In this document: one piece after another, positions 60,972 through 64,000 of the stretch
How positions within the stretch are numbered: position 1 is the stretch's first letter
Layout of the letters: the number at the start of each line of letters is the position of its first letter
From: Woeseiaceae bacterium
GTDB lineage: Bacteria; Pseudomonadota; Gammaproteobacteria; Steroidobacterales; Woeseiaceae
Assembly: GCA_021773095.1 (NCBI GenBank)
Contig: JAJFKR010000028.1
Coordinates: 154,905 to 218,904 of the forward strand
Length of the DNA: 64,000 bases
Reading direction: 5' to 3'
The notes under the pieces: model-generated
Database searches by the model: none
What the model saw: the letters and a program-made list of their open reading frames with translations, nothing else
What the model was told of the DNA's origin: nothing
Made by a program: the position numbers and the translations under genes

Positions 60972-61332
60972 CCGGCAATACGATACCGTCGCGTTCGATG
61001 TGCGTGACAATACGACCATGTTGTTTTTTGCAAAAACGACAGGAGAAGGCGACATTTCGGACTACCTGTTGCTCATGCGTACCGTCGATGAAGAATTCGA
61101 CGAATCAATTTACATTGAGATTAATGAGCAGCAATTTGGTGGCCATAATTTGATTCGCGAAGCAGCGTTGACAGGAAATGTTCTGACATTGCGTTTGTTC
61201 GAACCGGCTGAGGAACTTGATGGAACATCCGATATCGTATTGACCTGGGCCGACACGATGGAAAATCTTGAAAGCATCGAAGCAGGTGCGTTTCGTGTGT
61301 TTGGTGATACGCTGGTGGGTGGCAACGCCTGA
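60961..61332 (+). CDS. Small cytoplasmic protein of unknown function
   Basis: The protein has 123 residues from the ATG at 60961 within the end of the acyltransferase gene; the track's earlier start is unneeded and GAGGG lies before this ATG. The sequence has alternating beta and alpha patterns (SDYLLLMRTVDEEFDESIYIEINEQQFGGHNLIREAALTGNVLTLRLFEPAEEL) and a DTMENLESIEAGAFRVFG segment. No domain recognised. Coupled to the acyltransferase. Confidence 0.75.
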   Translation: MVDSRQYDTVAFDVRDNTTMLFFAKTTGEGDISDYLLLMRTVDEEFDESIYIEINEQQFGGHNLIREAALTGNVLTLRLFEPAEELDGTSDIVLTWADTMENLESIEAGAFRVFGDTLVGGNA

Positions 61333-61337
61333 GAGCG

Positions 61338-61685
61338 ATGCCGCAAATTCGACCCGATAGTGAGCGCTGTGACGAGGACCGGCCAGCGAACACTGAATAC
61401 AGCGTCTACATCGTACGCTGTGCCGACAACACCTACTACACAGGAATTGCCGCGGACGTCACCCGACGCATCATAGAGCATGGCAGTAGTCCTCGTGGAG
61501 CGAAGTACCTCAAAGGCCGTGGACCGTTGCAGCTGGTTTACACGGCGGTGGTCGGCAACCGATCCAGCGCGTTGCAAATCGAGTATCGGATCAAGCAACT
61601 GAAGCGCAGCGACAAAGAAGCACTCATCGATGGCCGGGTGACATTGCAGGGTCTCGGCAAAGATCAGGATTCGGAAGCGGGTTGA
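61338..61685 (+). CDS. GIY-YIG nuclease family protein
   Basis: The protein has 115 residues. YSVYIVRCADNTYYTGIAADVTRRIIEHGSSPRGAKYLKGRGPLQLVY is the GIY-YIG domain of the short UPF0213/YhbQ type. The motif residues are read as VYIV...YTG. The C-terminal half has HH-like helices with KQLKRSDKEALIDG. These small proteins may act on DNA repair intermediates. It overlaps the 3' end of the MBL gene (minus strand) by 22 bases tail-to-tail. Confidence 0.9.
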   Translation: MPQIRPDSERCDEDRPANTEYSVYIVRCADNTYYTGIAADVTRRIIEHGSSPRGAKYLKGRGPLQLVYTAVVGNRSSALQIEYRIKQLKRSDKEALIDGRVTLQGLGKDQDSEAG

Positions 61686-62692
61686 GAAAATATGGCAATG
61701 GGTTTGCCGAACTCCGGCATGAATAACGACGTGTCGCTGTCCCAGCGGCGTCTGAATTCTTCCAGCCATTCTGCTGTCGTTTCAAAGTTATCGATGAATT
61801 TCGGCGGCAGTACGACTTCGCCAAACGGTTGCGTAAAATCATCGAAGTGAATGGGATAGACGCTGTGACTACCAGTCGCCGTGACCGTGTGTTGCCAGTA
61901 TAGCTCGGCGTAGTTTCGGCCCAGAGAATTCAACTGCGAAACTCCCAGGAAGACAACATCGGCGGCGATGTCCTGCAACCTGTATTTCCTGTAGGCCGCA
62001 CTTCCCTGAATCAGAGCTGTGCCCTGCGGGTGTTCGATGATAACGGTGAAGCTACCGCCCATGCGCCAGGCCGAAATCGGTTGCGGTGGCGACAACGGCT
62101 CTGCAATGACTCCATCAAGCGGTACGGAACCTCTCCATCCAATGGGCGCATGGCCGACCGGTCGCAACGTGACTCGAAAGTTACCGAATTCAAAACTATC
62201 GTCGGGGCCAACAACCGTAATCTGATCTTCCGGCACGCCAGCTCCGCGTGCTACCTGCGCGGTCGACTCGGAACCCAGTATCGAGGCACTTGATCGATTT
62301 GCTATCGCGCCGACGTCCATTACGTGGTCGAAGTGACTGTGCACTGGAATGATTGCGGCGAGGCGTCGCATACGGAATTCATTCATAGCATAGTTGATTT
62401 TCGGTGCGTCGTTATCGACGGGCAGGCGCAGCAGGATATCGGCGACCGTTGGTCGGGAGAAAAATCCGTCTATGAGTATTTGCGTTTCGCCGTCGTCAAA
62501 TAGCAGTGTCGTAACACCCAGCCACGTTACTGTGACGGCGTCGGAATTTGCGGCCGACGCGATCGATGGTGCCGGCCAGTCGATAAGCCCGAGGCTGGGA
62601 CGGTCACGCCACAGCAGTACCAGGGCAATACTGACCACCACCAGAAAGACGATGACAGTCAGGGCGGCACGCTTGGCATACGTAAGCCACAC
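61664..62692 (-). CDS. Membrane-anchored MBL-fold metallohydrolase
   Basis: The protein has 342 residues. An N-terminal hydrophobic helix (AALTVIVFLVVVSIALVLLW) anchors it. The MBL zinc motif is PVHSHFDHVMDVG (HxHxDH), followed by RPVGHAPIG and a C-terminal IHFDDFTQPFGE. The overall shape (WLGVTTLLFDDGETQILIDGFFSRP) fits the UlaG/NAPE-PLD-like branch. The catalytic domain is probably in the periplasm. The substrate is unknown. It starts 3 bases after the DUF819 gene stop and is thus in its operon. Confidence 0.88.
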   Translation of the reverse strand: MWLTYAKRAALTVIVFLVVVSIALVLLWRDRPSLGLIDWPAPSIASAANSDAVTVTWLGVTTLLFDDGETQILIDGFFSRPTVADILLRLPVDNDAPKINYAMNEFRMRRLAAIIPVHSHFDHVMDVGAIANRSSASILGSESTAQVARGAGVPEDQITVVGPDDSFEFGNFRVTLRPVGHAPIGWRGSVPLDGVIAEPLSPPQPISAWRMGGSFTVIIEHPQGTALIQGSAAYRKYRLQDIAADVVFLGVSQLNSLGRNYAELYWQHTVTATGSHSVYPIHFDDFTQPFGEVVLPPKFIDNFETTAEWLEEFRRRWDSDTSLFMPEFGKPIAIFSQPASES

Positions 62693-62694
62693 AG

Positions 62695-63912
62695 CTACTG
62701 GCCTACAGCTATTCTCGCAAGGTGACCAGTCAGCGGTGCCAGGTAGTTACCGAGTGCATAACCGAGCAAGGCCAGCAATATAGAAGCCGGTACAAGGTTT
62801 GGCCGGTGATGCGCGGCTACGATCGGCGCTGACGCAGCGGCGCCAATATTTGCAGCCGATGCGATCGCGACGCTGTGTACGTCGACGCGGAATATCCAGG
62901 CGCCGGCGAGCATGAACAGGCCGTGAATGAATATCCAAATAAATGCACCGAGCACGAAAGCTGGCGCATCTACCAGACCTGATACCTCGGCCCTCGCACC
63001 CATGCCGGCGACGAAAACGTACACCAGCGCGGTGCCGATCGCAGTCGAATTGGGCAACTCTGAAACCTTTGTCGTTGACAACAGCAAAGCCAGGGTTGTG
63101 ACAAGTAGAATTCGCGTTGTTGCCTCGGAGAAAATCCCCGAGATCCCCGGGATCGTGTCTGCAATCCACGATGCGATCGGAGGCGCGAAGCCATGACCAA
63201 TTGCTGCAACGCCGAATACCACGGCAGCAAGGTAAAGATACTGTTGCATGCTGGGTGCGAGATCGTCTTCGACGTGCATCTCGGCTGCTGCATCCATCGC
63301 TGCGAGACGGTCTGCGGGAACCCGTGCCCACTTGTTGAATTTTTCCGCATAATCACGGGACATGAGCAGCAGCGGTAGCCATACGATATAAATTATATTG
63401 TCAGCGACGACTGCGAGTCCGAGCTGAGCTTCGGAGGCATCGAGCATTTCTTTGGTCGCCAGCATGTTTGCTGTGCCGCCAATCCAGCTACCGGCGAGGG
63501 CGCCAAAGCCCTTCCAGGAATCCTCGGGTAACCAGCCATGCACAATGACGTAAGCGACGACACCGCCCACCATAACGCCCAAGGTGCCCATGAGCATCAC
63601 GAGCACGCCCTTGCCGAGCACCTTAACGACGGCAGGGACGTTTACCTTGATCAGCATCAATACGATGAACACGGGGAGGACGAACTGGCTCAGGCCGGAA
63701 TAAATAATCGAACTGTTGGGGATGACGTTATGCCCGGCCACCGTCAAATTGCTCAAAAAAACCGGCGTCGCGTAGATAAATAGCAACGGTGGCACGTAGT
63801 TGAATAGTTTTGCCTCGCTGACCTGCGCCAGCAAAAAGAAAAACGCTGCGACTATACAGAGAACTGCAAGTACGCCGATCGGTGAAGAAATCAGAACCTG
63901 GGTGGTTTCCAT
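62695..63912 (-). CDS. DUF819-family membrane transporter
   Basis: The protein has 405 residues with about 12 hydrophobic segments. DUF819 motifs: LFNYVPPLLFIYATPVFLSNL, FGALAGSWIGGTANMLATKEML, VADNIIYIVWLPLLLM and the terminal AANIGAAASAPIVAAHH. These resemble glutamate/sodium symporter-like (GltS) folds. Substrate unknown. It is the first gene of an operon with the MBL-fold gene and reads away from the right window edge; bases 63913-64000 show no further gene. Confidence 0.88.
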   Translation of the reverse strand: METTQVLISSPIGVLAVLCIVAAFFFLLAQVSEAKLFNYVPPLLFIYATPVFLSNLTVAGHNVIPNSSIIYSGLSQFVLPVFIVLMLIKVNVPAVVKVLGKGVLVMLMGTLGVMVGGVVAYVIVHGWLPEDSWKGFGALAGSWIGGTANMLATKEMLDASEAQLGLAVVADNIIYIVWLPLLLMSRDYAEKFNKWARVPADRLAAMDAAAEMHVEDDLAPSMQQYLYLAAVVFGVAAIGHGFAPPIASWIADTIPGISGIFSEATTRILLVTTLALLLSTTKVSELPNSTAIGTALVYVFVAGMGARAEVSGLVDAPAFVLGAFIWIFIHGLFMLAGAWIFRVDVHSVAIASAANIGAAASAPIVAAHHRPNLVPASILLALLGYALGNYLAPLTGHLARIAVGQ

Positions 63913-64000
63913 TCGCGATGCCTCAACATTGATGTTGCGGCTGAGTATAAATCATCGGCGGTGCCGCCGCGCATCGACGTGTGCTAGCTGAAACCCAGTT

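Noticed and set aside
1-64000. tRNA, rRNA, insertion sequences, phage genes
   Set aside because: Read-through of all intergenic stretches showed no tRNA T-loop signature, rRNA segment (apart from the 14-base 16S-tail match at 39393-39406) or transposase.

Overview
The window reads as a chromosomal segment of an aerobic marine-type gammaproteobacterium. The evidence is a FadE-type acyl-CoA dehydrogenase, a Xanthomonas-like malate dehydrogenase, a PspF/PspA/PspC phage-shock locus with a sigma-54 promoter, proteobacterial GshA, biosynthetic IlvA, a YihG-type acyltransferase, RND pumps and a LexA-type SOS box. Base composition is moderate, coding density is very high, and no rRNA, tRNA, CRISPR array, transposase or prophage gene was recognised. 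An affiliation near Woeseia/Steroidobacter-like lineages is only an inference from gene content.

Layout, left half. The left edge cuts an HMG-CoA-synthase-like ketoacyl synthase. Minus-strand genes follow: a DUF4399 lipoprotein, a DUF4286-DUF3667 fusion, fadE, mdh, and an ECF sigma factor with its putative membrane partner. A divergent region carries a perfect palindrome overlapping a promoter. It drives a small exported protein, then a strong terminator, then a YtrA-type GntR regulator with an ABC ATPase and permease. Next come pspF facing pspA-pspC-pspC-pspB-like, a GGDEF/EAL protein, a bactofilin, gshA, two related exported proteins of unknown function, a ferredoxin-reductase-like flavoprotein, an SLC13/RCK transporter, an alpha/beta hydrolase, a LexA-controlled UvrD-like helicase, ilvA and a dihydroorotase of the QxH type.

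Layout, right half. A three-gene operon encodes a GltD-like flavo-iron-sulfur protein plus both chains of a 2-oxoacid:acceptor oxidoreductase. Then come a DUF2330/RnfD-like pair, a second sigma/anti-sigma-like unit, a cysteine-desulfurase-like protein, a candidate 26-residue gene with a perfect Shine-Dalgarno, a TerB-like protein, a decayed EamA transporter, and a C-terminally anchored exported protein. A large efflux operon (two lipoprotein adaptors and two RND pumps) is headed by a second copy of the palindrome seen at the ABC locus. The last part holds an ALO-like flavoprotein, a second threonine-dehydratase-like enzyme, an exported amidohydrolase, a DDGSGSI-repeat protein, CBS, TPR and TonB-C proteins, MtnA with a class II aldolase, FolD, a ceramidase-like membrane protein, a cupin, a YihG-like acyltransferase, GIY-YIG and MBL-fold proteins, and a DUF819 transporter.

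How genes work together. The clearest regulatory link is the pair of near-identical operator/promoters. Each has a -35 TTGC, a 16-base spacer and a -10 TATA(G/C)T embedded in GTGTT-TAGT..AACAC. They connect the YtrA-type ABC locus at 7.4-9.9 kb with the dual RND operon at 41-49.6 kb, which suggests one regulator for two envelope-export systems. Together with psp and two sigma-factor units, this makes the window rich in envelope-stress functions.
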